From assembly GCF_003044565.1 (NCBI RefSeq), contig NZ_POXG01000001.1, positions 62,001 through 126,000 on the forward strand: 64,000 nt of DNA, given 5' to 3'. Positions within the stretch are counted from its first letter, which is position 1, and each line of letters begins with the position of its first letter. The notes under the pieces are model-generated. The model searched no databases. It had not been told where the DNA came from and saw only the letters and a program-made list of their open reading frames with translations. This document shows, piece by piece, positions 20,601 through 30,471 of this stretch. A program made the position numbers and the translations under genes. Source of the DNA: Neisseria sicca (lineage in GTDB: Bacteria; Pseudomonadota; Gammaproteobacteria; Burkholderiales; Neisseriaceae).

Positions 20601-21256
20601 GGACGGTAGCGCTTCAGTAGGGATACAAATTCTTCCCAGTCGCTGGAGTCCTTATTGCTGTGGTTGTCATGTAAAGACAATCTGCCTGCAGTATCAAGAA
20701 GTACAATTTCATCGGATAAAAACCAATCGCAATCGCGCGTCCCTGCCAAGCCGCTTACAGATGTTCCTAAAGTGCTTTCTAGAGGGAAGTTGAGACCAGA
20801 GCGTTTTAATGCTGTTGTTTTACCAGAACCGGCAGCACCTAAAACAACGTACCACGGCATTTGATAAAGATATTGCCCCTCTTCCAATCTTGCCAATAAA
20901 CTATTTTTAGATCTGGAAAATTTAGCGTTTTTCAGTACTTTATCCATTTCAGCAAACTGACGACTCATTGAGCTAACATCGCTTGCATTTTTCAAGATGG
21001 GTTCTTGCGCTGCGCGGATTTCCTTCAGTAAGGCAGCGTTTCGGCGTGACTCACGATATTGGCGAAATATAGCTTTAGCCAACCAAATGCCGATAATGGC
21101 GGCGCACACAGCAAGGCGAATGACCTTGCTTTCTAAGGGGCGAATTTCACCTATGGAAATCAGTGGGCCGATAAACCATACCAATATAATCAGACCGGCG
21201 ATACCCAGCATTACCCATAAAGAACGGGAGCCTAGAAAATAAAGAATTTTTTTCAT
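17699..21256 (-). CDS. tssM: T6SS inner-membrane protein TssM (IcmF/VasK)
   Basis: TssM spans the envelope with TssL and TssJ to anchor the secretion machine. The 1185-residue protein has two N-terminal membrane segments (about 12-35 and 46-62), a cytoplasmic NTPase domain with Walker A GAAGSGKTT at 140-148, another membrane segment near 450-470 (YWLGIGAIVTIVAACLAMML), and a long periplasmic part. It lies 31 bases after tssL. About 140 bases separate it from vgrG, with one uptake sequence in the gap, so the effector genes could also have their own promoter. Confidence 0.96.
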   Translation of the reverse strand: MKKILYFLGSRSLWVMLGIAGLIILVWFIGPLISIGEIRPLESKVIRLAVCAAIIGIWLAKAIFRQYRESRRNAALLKEIRAAQEPILKNASDVSSMSRQFAEMDKVLKNAKFSRSKNSLLARLEEGQYLYQMPWYVVLGAAGSGKTTALKRSGLNFPLESTLGTSVSGLAGTRDCDWFLSDEIVLLDTAGRLSLHDNHSNKDSSDWEEFVSLLKRYRPKQPINGVVVTVGVDDLLGGKTNITEISAELRKRIHEMHTKLGIHFPVYLMITKLDLLHGFDKFFDHLTEEQRNQYLGISLSDTEGMETPIATASNALSEVVDKLRSSMLGTIHQLESSEDKAAAFAFPEEFERLNQAVLSLFKELSKSSKFEQPISWRGVYFSSGTQTGQHFNPILDGLQNDFQLSKKYLDSDRTKTQNNERSFFLHRLFSDVILSEANLAGENKSWFVKKQMLYWLGIGAIVTIVAACLAMMLNSYSNNRSYLEQVGDKATKLGQEAKKYTEAPDLLKAVTFAEHVKDTTRSREIPDLSSPPLSYRMGLYQGGQMEDVGESAYRRILQDNVMPLISFKLDELLRTTSGSDGINGYNALKAYLMMYDKEHFDAAFMQNWLMTNLSKAESSGMSEQQKKSLEKALNQILSKQSITPSVPYDEELVERRRQEIAQRDIATMVLEDTINTVALSGKEGITPVSFSSMGGVQSHLLFRRKTGGALKEPINFIYTKEAYITKVLPAMVKSAEQFFNEDNWVLGSYASQSQSKATVLSDAQKLYFSNYIKAWNNYLADLSLVVPKSSRESIQIAKLLSEKNSPLVNIIKGISDNTTLTIDKKITDKADSKIAEWLNRAGLSKLLDVEGEANVKNELAALKLATPVDDAFADFHSLTETTNDQPPAINSVTEAINDLYVYLVAVNVAVEKGVDLPPDDPFVKYKAEVNRLPMPFRPMLDSFSEIILKNTDKIVDEKLMSTLEKQLATVTNSCQEIHQQGYPFDRGSENNVALESFTNIFGPNGMYSKFTNLSGEAAVLARSEKLETLTAKNSAFKDRFSRLNDIAAIRQGYFDKGSETPTFDFTVKVLILDSSLESVNVSYAGKSYVYSHGPVNPATFTWPSKEENALAKIDISSPQINSAGISSTGPWSIFRLIEKGKIIRQTGNTTVVEYNIQGKTVVLEFTTSTAFNPFNLNKLRNFQCV

Positions 21257-21287
21257 ATTTGTTTTTCCGTATCAATCCAATTTCAGA

Positions 21288-22553
21288 TTATTGATGTGTA
21301 TTCACATCACTGCTTGGCTGAGTAGTGGAAGTATTGGTTTTTACTTCCACTGCGCTACCCAGTTTAGGACCGGTTCCAGTTGTGAATAGGGTGATTTCAA
21401 CCCTTCGGTTTTTGGCTCTATTTTCCAAAGTATCATTTGGCGCAACAGGATCGGTCGAGCCACGTCCTTCAGAACGAATACGTGTTCCACCATTTTTGAT
21501 GTAATTCAATAAAATTTCTTTTACTGCATCTGCCCTAGCCTGCGAGAGATGCCAGTTAGATGGGAAGTTCAAGCTTTGAATAGGTTTGTCGTCAGTATAT
21601 CCGGTAACGACGATTTGCCCTTCTACACTGTCTAGAGCTTGGCTGACTCTAGCCAAGACAGGGTAATATTGGTCTTGGATTTGCGCAGAACCAGATTCAA
21701 AAAGACCATCACCTAAAATAGTAACCGTACTTCTGTCTTGGAAGTCTTCCACAGAGACTAGCTTTCTGGCGATTTCATTTTCCAATAAAGGCCGTAACCG
21801 AATGGTGCCTTGTGTTTCTTGCTGTTTGGCTGTGACAGGAGGAAGTTTGAGATTGTTGACTTTTGTACTGGACGTATCAAAATCATTACCTAAAGACCAT
21901 TGCATAGCAAAGTAGCCTATTCCCAAGACAACAGCTCCTAAAACACCTACTACCCATAAAGGAATGGTAAGCCTCTGTTTTCGTTGGATAGTATTAGTAA
22001 TAATTGGATTGTGTTTGAAAAGCTCAGCGGTTTGATCCGGCCGTTTGCTGTGAATTAAGGCAAGCAAATCTCTCTTAATTTTGTCGATTTCGAGTTCACC
22101 ACTATTTAATACTTGATATTTGCCTTTGTAGCCGAATTGTAAACATAAGTACATGAACTCTAATAAATCAATATTTTTATCCGGATCCTGCTTCAGATTT
22201 TGAATAATCTCAAAAAAACGCTCTCCGCCCCATGTTTCGTCATAGAAAGAGACTAACAGGCTGTTTTTGGACCAAGTTTCATCTGCCCAACCCGCCCGAA
22301 CAGCTAATTCATCTACGAATGTACATAGACAGTACTTTGCAGCTTGGATGGCGTCGTACCTTGCTCCGTTTTTTTCAGCATTTTCTTCAAAATTATTGAT
22401 TAGTATAGAAAATTTGTTGATCAAACTGTCGGTAGACAATTGACTGGTAGTTTGCTGCATCGCATTGACTAAGATAAAAACCGGTTTGGCTGCCTCAATC
22501 AAAGGGTTATAAATATTTGCGATGCTGTGTGCAGCATTATTCTGGTTATCCAT
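21288..22553 (-). CDS. tssL: T6SS protein TssL (DotU) with C-terminal OmpA-like domain
   Basis: TssL is an inner-membrane partner of TssM. The 421-residue protein has an N-terminal cytoplasmic DotU domain (CLCTFVDELAVRAGW and WGGERFFEI are diagnostic), one membrane segment at about 195-218, and a periplasmic OmpA-type peptidoglycan-binding domain (about 275-395) containing TGYTDDKPI and NRAKNRRVEI. It is thus the extended TssL form that anchors to the cell wall without a separate TagL. It is 24 bases downstream of tssK. Confidence 0.95.
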   Translation of the reverse strand: MDNQNNAAHSIANIYNPLIEAAKPVFILVNAMQQTTSQLSTDSLINKFSILINNFEENAEKNGARYDAIQAAKYCLCTFVDELAVRAGWADETWSKNSLLVSFYDETWGGERFFEIIQNLKQDPDKNIDLLEFMYLCLQFGYKGKYQVLNSGELEIDKIKRDLLALIHSKRPDQTAELFKHNPIITNTIQRKQRLTIPLWVVGVLGAVVLGIGYFAMQWSLGNDFDTSSTKVNNLKLPPVTAKQQETQGTIRLRPLLENEIARKLVSVEDFQDRSTVTILGDGLFESGSAQIQDQYYPVLARVSQALDSVEGQIVVTGYTDDKPIQSLNFPSNWHLSQARADAVKEILLNYIKNGGTRIRSEGRGSTDPVAPNDTLENRAKNRRVEITLFTTGTGPKLGSAVEVKTNTSTTQPSSDVNTHQ

Positions 22554-22577
22554 AATGAAATTCCAAATTAAACCAAA

Positions 22578-23921
22578 TTAACTTAAAGACTTAATTGCCC
22601 AAAATTCAACATCTAAATTCGGAAAATTACCGGCTAAATGGAAGGCCATGCCTGATGAAGTATCAAACATATCCCACAGCTCATGCTTTTTGTCCAATTC
22701 AAAATAGACATAACCGCTGTGGTATGGCAATTCTCTTGGTGCTACAGATAAAGCGTGCACCCTGATTCCAGGAAGGTGGTAAGCAACTAATTCTTTTACT
22801 TTTTCCACGGTGCCTATTTTTACTACGCTAGGAATTTTTTGGCGCAATGCTTCGTTCGGCATATCGGCTTTAATCGCAAGAACAAATGAAGCTTTGTCTA
22901 GTAAACTTTGGTCTGGTGTTTGAGCAACGCGAGTGGCTTCGTCACGCATATCGAGCGGGATTCTGATCGCACGTTGTTCAAGAACGATGGATAATGATTT
23001 ACGCAGATTGAAAAATAATTTACCGAAGCATGAGGCTAGATCATTATGCTCATATACTGGGATGTCACCTACTTTGCGAGAAGGCAGGAAGGTCATCAAA
23101 TCAGCACATAGTTTGGATAAGTTAATAAATAATTGTTCAGGGTGCGTTTGTCGGGCGCCTTCATTTTCGTGATGCAAATATGCCAAATATCGATTAATGG
23201 TTTGAAGCATCATGAAGTCCATAACTTCAACAGAGCCACCGGTATTAGGATCGTTCACAGCATTAGCCAAGCTATTGCTTTTTTGCATCAATAAACCATA
23301 AATCTCTGAAATATAGGCTTTTAGGTGTTGTTGCTTTTGGCTTCCGAGGCAAGGCGGAATATATGATTCGTCTAGAATGATTTCAAAGTCCGCAGAGCTG
23401 GAACGGATGAGAGCAATGGGCAGGGCAGTTTGACCGCTGGTTAAGTCGTTTTCTAAAACCAACATTGGATTAAGATCTGCCAGTGTTACTTGACGACCAT
23501 CTAATTCAGTATTTGTAGTGTCTGCTAGAGTTTTATTAAAGGCTTTGTAGCGACATGAGTCTGAGGAGTCCTGATTTGGAAAATAAATCTCATTATTTAC
23601 AGAAGAAGGCAGAGTAACAGCTAGGCAGATTTTGGTGTCTTTAATATTTGCAGGAACTTTTAGACTCAAATTTTCGAGTTGTTTTTGAGAGAACAAAAAT
23701 ACAGAACCATCGGGGAAAACACCTTCTGCTTCATTAATACCGATTACCCCTCGTTTGAGGCCGTCTGAATTTAATACCAGCGAAGAGAATCCCCAAAAAT
23801 GACCCTCTTGAGAAACGGCTAATTGGCGTAGGCCGGATTCAAGATAACGTTCAAATTGCTGGAAATGTTGAGGGGTAATAAAGATACCCTCTGACCAGAC
23901 TACTTTTGCTTCTATTGCCAT
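22578..23921 (-). CDS. tssK: T6SS baseplate protein TssK
   Basis: TssK links the baseplate to the membrane complex. The 447-residue protein starts VVWSEGIFITPQHFQQFERY, the near-invariant TssK N-terminus. ELPYHSGYVYFELD and FHLAGNFPNLDVEFWAI at the C-terminus are also typical. It is in line with tssJ (25 bases upstream) and tssL (24 bases downstream), clearly in one transcript. GAAGGA directly before the ATG at 23921 is an unusually close ribosome site. Confidence 0.95.
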   Translation of the reverse strand: MAIEAKVVWSEGIFITPQHFQQFERYLESGLRQLAVSQEGHFWGFSSLVLNSDGLKRGVIGINEAEGVFPDGSVFLFSQKQLENLSLKVPANIKDTKICLAVTLPSSVNNEIYFPNQDSSDSCRYKAFNKTLADTTNTELDGRQVTLADLNPMLVLENDLTSGQTALPIALIRSSSADFEIILDESYIPPCLGSQKQQHLKAYISEIYGLLMQKSNSLANAVNDPNTGGSVEVMDFMMLQTINRYLAYLHHENEGARQTHPEQLFINLSKLCADLMTFLPSRKVGDIPVYEHNDLASCFGKLFFNLRKSLSIVLEQRAIRIPLDMRDEATRVAQTPDQSLLDKASFVLAIKADMPNEALRQKIPSVVKIGTVEKVKELVAYHLPGIRVHALSVAPRELPYHSGYVYFELDKKHELWDMFDTSSGMAFHLAGNFPNLDVEFWAIKSLS

Positions 23922-23946
23922 TCCTTCATCCTTAATCTTTTAGTTA

Positions 23947-24573
23947 TTATTTTTCTTCACGGAAAACGCCTTTACTAAGGTCGCTACCATATTTGCGCGT
24001 TTTTCCATTTTCTTTAATTTTTTTATCGTCAGGGTGCCGTTCTTTATACTCTTTTAACATATCCTTCATTTCTGATTTTGATAGTTGGGTTAATTTATTT
24101 TTGCCAACGTTTACATAGAAATAATGTTTACCAAAGTGATACCATCGTTTCTTCTGTTTCAATAATACCAATTGCCATTGACTGTTATCCAAATCTCGAT
24201 AGCTTGCGACTACACCCAGATATTTCAGGTGGGAATCCATTTTAATCGGCAATATGGTAACCGTATCAGGATGCAGCATGAATTGGTTTTGCTGGATTAA
24301 CTTCTCACCTAAATTTTCTTTGGCATTGTTGGTAAGTTCAAAATAGTTTGATTTTTTGAACTCTCCATCAGAAGACAATTGATATAAATCCAGTCTGATG
24401 GGAGAAGGTTGGCCAACTATATTTGGATTCGCATCAGGAGAAACTATGATTTGCACATCAATTTTTTCCCCACTCTCATCAGATTCTTTAGGGGGTTTAT
24501 GGTCGGAAGCACATGAGCTTACCATTAAGGATATCATTAAGAATGATATATATTTTATTAGTTGTTTATGCAT
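23947..24573 (-). CDS. tssJ: T6SS outer-membrane lipoprotein TssJ (VasD/SciN)
   Basis: TssJ is the outer-membrane lipoprotein of the T6SS trans-envelope complex. I choose the ATG at 24573, giving 208 residues with a clean type II signal peptide (MHKQLIKYISFLMISLMVSS, then C21 as the lipidated cysteine). The mature part has PSPIRLDLYQLSSDGEFK, the typical TssJ strand pattern. An upstream ATG would put eight extra residues before the signal peptide. The C-terminal 40 residues are highly charged and longer than usual. About 140 AT-rich bases separate it from tssH, where a promoter might lie. Confidence 0.9.
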   Translation of the reverse strand: MHKQLIKYISFLMISLMVSSCASDHKPPKESDESGEKIDVQIIVSPDANPNIVGQPSPIRLDLYQLSSDGEFKKSNYFELTNNAKENLGEKLIQQNQFMLHPDTVTILPIKMDSHLKYLGVVASYRDLDNSQWQLVLLKQKKRWYHFGKHYFYVNVGKNKLTQLSKSEMKDMLKEYKERHPDDKKIKENGKTRKYGSDLSKGVFREEK

Positions 24574-24716
24574 CTTAATTGCCTTCAAGTCCATCAATAT
24601 TGATTACGTCTGCCAACAAATATTTCAATCAGCCATACAATATATGACTACTAGAGAAATAAATAGGTTCGTTATAATTAATTAGAAAGACTAAATTTTT
24701 TTAATATTTTCTAAAA

Positions 24717-27368
24717 TTATAAAGTATTTTTCTTGCGGGGTTTATATTTATATTGATAAGTAAAGTCATGGTTACTTGCATCAATATTTACGCTTAAAAC
24801 TTGTTTACCTTGAGTTGCACAAGTAAGCAGTTCCCGACTAATTTGCGGTAAAACCGTATTGGTCAGAATCGCATCAATCATGCGACCACCTGACTCAACT
24901 TCTGTGCAGCGCGAAGTAATCAGTTTTAGCACTTCAGGCGTGTAGTGCAGGTCGATACCGTGGTTATCTTTAATTCGATCTACGATACGGCCTAATTGCA
25001 ATTCCACAATTTTTGAGAGCATATCGTCGGATAGCGGATAGTAAGGAATCACCTGCATACGACCTAATAGCGCGGCAGGGAAAGTTTTCAGCATGGGGGC
25101 GCGTAAGGCTTTGGTTAAACCTTCCGGAGTAGGTAGCATTTCAGGGTCATCACACATATCCATAATCAAATCTGTGCCCACATTGGTGGTCAGGATAATG
25201 ATGGTATTTTTGAAATCGATATAACGACCTTCGCCATCTTCCATCCAGCCTTTGTCGAATACTTGGAAAAAGATTTCATGCACATCCGGATGTGCTTTCT
25301 CTACTTCATCAAGCAAGATGACGCTATAAGGTTTGCGTCGCACGGCTTCTGTCAGTACGCCGCCTTCACCATAACCGACATAGCCCGGAGGCGCGCCTTT
25401 CAGGGTGGATACGGTATGAGCTTCCTGATATTCGCTCATATTGATGGTAATTACGTTTTGTTCACCGCCGTACAATGTATCAGCCAGAGCCAATGCCGTT
25501 TCGGTTTTGCCCACGCCGGAAGGACCTGCCAACATGAAAACGCCGATAGGTTTATTGGGGTTATCCAGATTCGCACGTGATGTTTGGATACGACGGGCGA
25601 TTGCATCCAAACCGTGACGTTGACCAATGATGCGTTTATTTAAAGTATCAGCAAGTTGCAAGACAGCCTCAACTTCATCTTTCATCATTTTGCCAACCGG
25701 AATACCTGTCCAGTCAGCTACAACGTCGGCAACGGTACGGCTATCCACTAAAGGCATAACTAGCGGTTGGATGCCTTGCAGTTTTTTCAGTTTGTTAACC
25801 AACTCTTTTTGGCGGGTATGCAGCTGCTTGGTTTCTTTCTCAGCTGTTCCTTCTTCCGCTTGCATGATTTGTTCACGTACTTCTAACAGCTCAGTAACCA
25901 AGTCTGCTTCAGATTTCCATCTGTCTTCTAATTTTTTCAGACGACCTTCAACTTCAGTCAGTTCTTTACCGATATTGGTTATCCGCGTTTCAGAATCGAA
26001 ACTGAGTTTTTTCTCACGTTCCAAATTTGCTTGTTCAAGCTTTAATGCTTCGGATTTCTTGCGCAGAAACTCGATGCTGCCGGGCACAGCATGCTGGCTG
26101 ACTGCAACTCGCGCGCAGGCAGTATCAATTAAGCCGACAGCTTTATCAGGAAGTTGGCGTGCAGGGATGTAGCGGTGGGAAAGCTTCACGGCTGCCTGAA
26201 TTGCTTCATCGAGAATAATCACGTTATGGTGTTTTTCCAAAGAAGCATTCAATGCCCTAAGCATGTTGATGGCTTTGTTTTCGTCAGGCTCATCTACTTG
26301 TACCACTTGGAAACGGCGGGTTAAGGCAGGGTCTTTTTCAAAGTATTTTTTGTACTCTGCCCATGTTGTCGCGCCGATGGTACGCAGTTTGCCACGGGCC
26401 AGCGCAGGTTTGAGCAGGTTGGCTGCATCGCCAGTGCCGGCTGCACCACCTGCACCAATCAAGGTATGGATTTCGTCGATAAAGAGCACAATGGGAGTCG
26501 GGCTGGATTCCACTTCGTCCATAACCGCTCTAAGGCGTGATTCAAATTCTCCGCTGATGCTGGCACCTGCTTTGAGTAAACCTATATCCAGCAGGATTAA
26601 TTGAACGTCTTTCAATCCCGGCGGAACATCTCCAGCAGCCAAACGCAATGCCAATGCCTCGACGACGGCTGTCTTACCGACACCGGCTTCGCCTGTCAGA
26701 ATCGGATTGTTTTGACGGCGGCGCATCAGGATGTCAATCATTTGCCTGATTTCGGCATCGCGACCGGTAAGGGGATCTATTTCGCCATTTTTAGCTTTTT
26801 CAGTGAGATTGCTGCCGTATTTGGCCAAGGCACTTTCTTTGTGGGTAGCGTTAGGCTCCGAAGATAAGGCGTTTTGGGTAACATCAAGATTTTCTTCAGA
26901 GTTTGCAGTAATAGCGATGATATTGTTTGCCAATGTTTCAGGTTTGATTTTGAGGAACTCGGATGAAATATTGGCCACAATGCTCTGCAAAGTTTTATTT
27001 TCCAGAATGGTGTAGAAAATATGAGCAGTACGGATTTTGTCAGTGCCGAATTTGAGCGAACTGTATGTCCAAGTTTGTTCAACAAGGGTTTGGATATGTT
27101 CGGAAAAATCGATGACAGCAGTCGAGCCGGCTGGAAGTTTTTCAACTGCTGTTAATACATCTTTGCGGACTCTGGCTTCGTCTAAATTAAAACTGTTGAT
27201 CAGACAGAAGATGTCGGTTTTCTCGGTTTGCAGCAGAGAATGAAGCCAGTGAACCAGCTCAACGTAGCTGTTTTCACGAAGACGGCAGAAGGTGTAGGCA
27301 TTTTCCAAAGTTTTATACAAGGTAGTATTCAACTTGCCAAATAATACGCTGCGGCTGATGTTTGACAT
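24717..27368 (-). CDS. tssH: T6SS sheath-recycling ATPase TssH (ClpV)
   Basis: This AAA+ unfoldase disassembles contracted TssB/TssC sheaths. The 883-residue protein has an N-terminal Clp-repeat domain, a first ATPase domain with Walker A GEAGVGKTA, a coiled-coil middle domain (about 415-525, KKLEDRWKSEADLVTELLEVR), and a second ATPase domain with GPSGVGKTE. The divergent N-domain and its place among tss genes separate it from housekeeping ClpB. AAGGACACATT precedes the ATG at 27368. It is 89 bases downstream of tssG. Confidence 0.96.
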   Translation of the reverse strand: MSNISRSVLFGKLNTTLYKTLENAYTFCRLRENSYVELVHWLHSLLQTEKTDIFCLINSFNLDEARVRKDVLTAVEKLPAGSTAVIDFSEHIQTLVEQTWTYSSLKFGTDKIRTAHIFYTILENKTLQSIVANISSEFLKIKPETLANNIIAITANSEENLDVTQNALSSEPNATHKESALAKYGSNLTEKAKNGEIDPLTGRDAEIRQMIDILMRRRQNNPILTGEAGVGKTAVVEALALRLAAGDVPPGLKDVQLILLDIGLLKAGASISGEFESRLRAVMDEVESSPTPIVLFIDEIHTLIGAGGAAGTGDAANLLKPALARGKLRTIGATTWAEYKKYFEKDPALTRRFQVVQVDEPDENKAINMLRALNASLEKHHNVIILDEAIQAAVKLSHRYIPARQLPDKAVGLIDTACARVAVSQHAVPGSIEFLRKKSEALKLEQANLEREKKLSFDSETRITNIGKELTEVEGRLKKLEDRWKSEADLVTELLEVREQIMQAEEGTAEKETKQLHTRQKELVNKLKKLQGIQPLVMPLVDSRTVADVVADWTGIPVGKMMKDEVEAVLQLADTLNKRIIGQRHGLDAIARRIQTSRANLDNPNKPIGVFMLAGPSGVGKTETALALADTLYGGEQNVITINMSEYQEAHTVSTLKGAPPGYVGYGEGGVLTEAVRRKPYSVILLDEVEKAHPDVHEIFFQVFDKGWMEDGEGRYIDFKNTIIILTTNVGTDLIMDMCDDPEMLPTPEGLTKALRAPMLKTFPAALLGRMQVIPYYPLSDDMLSKIVELQLGRIVDRIKDNHGIDLHYTPEVLKLITSRCTEVESGGRMIDAILTNTVLPQISRELLTCATQGKQVLSVNIDASNHDFTYQYKYKPRKKNTL

Positions 27369-27457
27369 AATGTGTCCTTAATTAAATTATTCCAAGTATG
27401 TCTAAAAATAGTTTGAAAGAAGTTTTTTCCGACAAAGGGGTCGTCTGAAAAAGCTGT

Positions 27458-28498
27458 TTAATGGTTGCTGACGATCAAGTCTTCGGCATCACGGGAAACA
27501 TTCCCCAGCCAAGTTGTTAAGCCGAGTTGTGTTTGTCCGCCTAAGTCCATGAGCGGTACTTCTTTTTGCATTAAAACAGGCTGTATATCCCATTCATATT
27601 CATCTGCGGCAAACAGTCTTACCCACTCTCGTAAGCGGGCGGTGTTGATGCCGTCTTTAAAGAATGATCGGTAAGCGGGTAGGGTAAGTGGGCCAATGAT
27701 GATGCGGAATTTACTTTGAACATCGTAAAGCTTGTCTCCCAGCAGCAAGCCATCTCCCAGCGTATAGTTACCCATGATGCCGATTTGCGTTTTTTCTTCC
27801 GAAATCTCAACCCAATATCCGACATTGGTTTGAATGGTAACGGGGACTTTGAAATAACGGTTAAGCAGTTGTTGAAGACTGGCTGCCGACCGACTCTGTT
27901 TCATCAGCAGACCGGCAAAATAACGTTTAGCGAATTCGTGGATTAAGCCTTTATTATGTATGGTCGGTGTATCCAGACCATTGAAACTAGCGATATATTT
28001 CCCAAAACGGTCTTCAGCATTTTTGTCTAAAGAAGTAATGCTTTGAGCGTTGGCCCATGCCCGATAGAACAAGACAGCCAAACGGTGTTGCAACATATTG
28101 GCAAAACCGGTCCATGTTCGGTCGCCGTGCTGGTGTTGGCGCTCATAGGCATATTCGGTCAAATGCAAAGGCAGGGGACCAGATGGTCCGAACAAACCGA
28201 ATCCGTTGATGGAAATTTCCACATAACGCGGCGATAGGGCAACCGACTGGATGTTGCGGGGAGCAAAAATAAGCGATGGCTCTTGGCGAATCCTTATTTT
28301 TTCCATTTTCGGGCTGACGGCTTTGCCTAATAATTTTCCGCCGGTAACAAATTTGACGGACTCAAGCTGGCGCAAGAGTGAAAAATAATCGTATTTATAC
28401 GGCTGAGATGCGACTTTGTTTAACAAGCCTGTCAGTTTTTCATCCCATGTGTCGTCCAATGAGTCGCCAAAATCTGTTTGAGCGTTAACCGGACTCAT
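27458..28498 (-). CDS. tssG: T6SS baseplate protein TssG
   Basis: TssG forms the baseplate wedge with TssE, TssF and TssK. The start at 28498 overlaps the tssF stop as ATGA, so the two are translationally coupled; an in-frame extension upstream lies within tssF. The 346-residue protein contains YDYFSLLRQLE near the N-terminus and FGPSGPLPLHLTEYAYER in the middle, both conserved in TssG. No signal peptide is present, consistent with a cytoplasmic baseplate role. Confidence 0.95.
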   Translation of the reverse strand: MSPVNAQTDFGDSLDDTWDEKLTGLLNKVASQPYKYDYFSLLRQLESVKFVTGGKLLGKAVSPKMEKIRIRQEPSLIFAPRNIQSVALSPRYVEISINGFGLFGPSGPLPLHLTEYAYERQHQHGDRTWTGFANMLQHRLAVLFYRAWANAQSITSLDKNAEDRFGKYIASFNGLDTPTIHNKGLIHEFAKRYFAGLLMKQSRSAASLQQLLNRYFKVPVTIQTNVGYWVEISEEKTQIGIMGNYTLGDGLLLGDKLYDVQSKFRIIIGPLTLPAYRSFFKDGINTARLREWVRLFAADEYEWDIQPVLMQKEVPLMDLGGQTQLGLTTWLGNVSRDAEDLIVSNH

Positions 28499-30471
28499 AC
28501 GATTACCCTCTCTCCAACAGCAGTCGGCCAAGTAGCCATGTGTCCTTGTTGGAGCGTGTCAATTTGAAGCTGTATGAATGAGTTAATTGACACCAAACGT
28601 TGGAAGTAATGGTTTAAAACCGATCCGAATAGGAAGGGATGGATACCGCCCAATTGCGCTTCATCCAATGTAATCGTGATTTTGATGCCTCGAACAGGCG
28701 CCGCAACTCCGTAATGACGGACTACCTTGTTCACGGTGGAGGTCTCAACACGTGTAATCGACTCAATCTGTTTTTTCAGCAAATCATTTTCGGAAGAAAC
28801 AAACACCATTAAAAGCTCTTTTAAGGTGACGGGTGCATCTTCTTGGTCGATGTTTAATAATGACAGATAGTTCAAGCTTAATTGGTTTAAAAACGACCAA
28901 AGCGTTCGATCCTCACTCACAGCCGCTTGAGGACGTGTTAACTTAGAAATCAGCTTGATAGAGTTAACCGGCAGGAAGCCTTCAATCAGGAAATCAGACT
29001 CTCCGTCGCGCGGCATCATCAGTGGCAAATCCCTGCTGGTACACCAAGCATCTACGGAAAGATGTTGTATGCCGGAATTGAAGGCGTAATCCCGATTGTC
29101 GGCCAGAGACAAAAATACTTCGCTGCCTAAGTAGGAAGAACGGAAGCCATTTTTGACAGAATTTTCCGATGGAACTCTGTCTGCACGCCGTGCTGAAAAA
29201 TAAGCATGCTGAGTTTGGGCTTCGGGGAAGAGTCCTATATCCGGCGCTTTGTACATCGGCGAAAATACAACGGTTTGACGGTTGTTGGTGTCAAAACCTT
29301 TTACTTGTTCGATGGCGTAGATTTCATAATTTAAAGGTTGTGTACGGTCGATGATAACGTGGTGTTCCTGGTCTTGGATGTTTACAGGGAAGCGGGAGCT
29401 TTTTTTTCTGAAAAGGTTTACCACAGGTACCGCATTGACGGAAAAATCCTCTACACCGATCAATTCTGTCAATTCGGGTATTTTGTTGCTGAATAAAAAT
29501 GAAAGACTGAAATAACGTTTGCGATAGGTAATGATTTTTTTATTGACACCCTTATCGTTTACGATTTCTTCCAAATGTTCGGGTACTTTGGGCAAATGTC
29601 CGTCATTCTCAGCCTGACGGACAGCCTGTTTGATATCTTTTTGAGCAACAAACAGGAATTTTTCCGGTAGTCGCGCGTATTCCTGCATAATCCGGAATGC
29701 ACTGACGGATTTGTCCAAATTAAACGATAAGGCTTCATCTTCCCGAAATCCCCGATGTTCCGGTTTGGAGGACAACGGGTAATACCATTGTTTGGGGTTC
29801 TCATAACTGTGGCAAACGACGCCTACGCATTCTGAGGCCAGTAAAAACAGCAGTGCAGATGACTTAGAAAGTTCCGTACCTAAAAACACAGATAATTCAT
29901 CCGGCAACATTTCCGAACATGCGCCAGGTACGCTGAGTGAGAAGTCCAAACGCAAGGCAGATTGCACTTTTTTCCCGGCAGATGCTTTGAGCGCGGGAAG
30001 CGTACTTGGTAAATAGCCGAGCGAATCGGTATATTTGGCTTTTTCTATGCGTAAAGGTAGGATTTCAGTAGTTTTAGTTACGGAAAACGGGCAACTTACT
30101 TTGAATTCGTCGATGGGTAATGAGCGCAATACTCTGCCACGTTCCAGTAGATTGATCACGTCAGCGTTGTATTGACCGGTAGGTTCCAAATTGACAATAG
30201 CTGCCGCCGGTTTCTGATTGATGAAGTCGGGGTAAACGACTTCCAAGATTCTTTGTACGAAACGGGGATATTCCGCATCCAGCTTGAGTTGGGTGCGGGC
30301 AGTGAGAAAGCTTACACCTTCCAATAATCTTTCGACATAAGGGTCGGGGATGTCGGTTGTATCCAGTGCCAATCGGGAGGCGATTTTGGGATATTGCTGT
30401 GCAAATTCCCTGCCCATTTCCTTCAGGAAGGTCAGTTCTTTATTGTAGTAAGACAATAATTTGTTGTTCAA
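28495..30471 (-). CDS. tssF: T6SS baseplate protein TssF
   Basis: TssF is the largest wedge subunit of the T6SS baseplate. The 658-residue protein begins with the family signature LLSYYNKELTFLKEMG, followed by FAQQYPKIASRL and DPYVERLLEGVSFL. It overlaps tssE by four bases upstream and tssG by four bases downstream, so tssE-tssF-tssG form a coupled translation unit. Length and motifs are complete and I see no damage. Confidence 0.96.
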   Translation of the reverse strand: MNNKLLSYYNKELTFLKEMGREFAQQYPKIASRLALDTTDIPDPYVERLLEGVSFLTARTQLKLDAEYPRFVQRILEVVYPDFINQKPAAAIVNLEPTGQYNADVINLLERGRVLRSLPIDEFKVSCPFSVTKTTEILPLRIEKAKYTDSLGYLPSTLPALKASAGKKVQSALRLDFSLSVPGACSEMLPDELSVFLGTELSKSSALLFLLASECVGVVCHSYENPKQWYYPLSSKPEHRGFREDEALSFNLDKSVSAFRIMQEYARLPEKFLFVAQKDIKQAVRQAENDGHLPKVPEHLEEIVNDKGVNKKIITYRKRYFSLSFLFSNKIPELTELIGVEDFSVNAVPVVNLFRKKSSRFPVNIQDQEHHVIIDRTQPLNYEIYAIEQVKGFDTNNRQTVVFSPMYKAPDIGLFPEAQTQHAYFSARRADRVPSENSVKNGFRSSYLGSEVFLSLADNRDYAFNSGIQHLSVDAWCTSRDLPLMMPRDGESDFLIEGFLPVNSIKLISKLTRPQAAVSEDRTLWSFLNQLSLNYLSLLNIDQEDAPVTLKELLMVFVSSENDLLKKQIESITRVETSTVNKVVRHYGVAAPVRGIKITITLDEAQLGGIHPFLFGSVLNHYFQRLVSINSFIQLQIDTLQQGHMATWPTAVGERVIV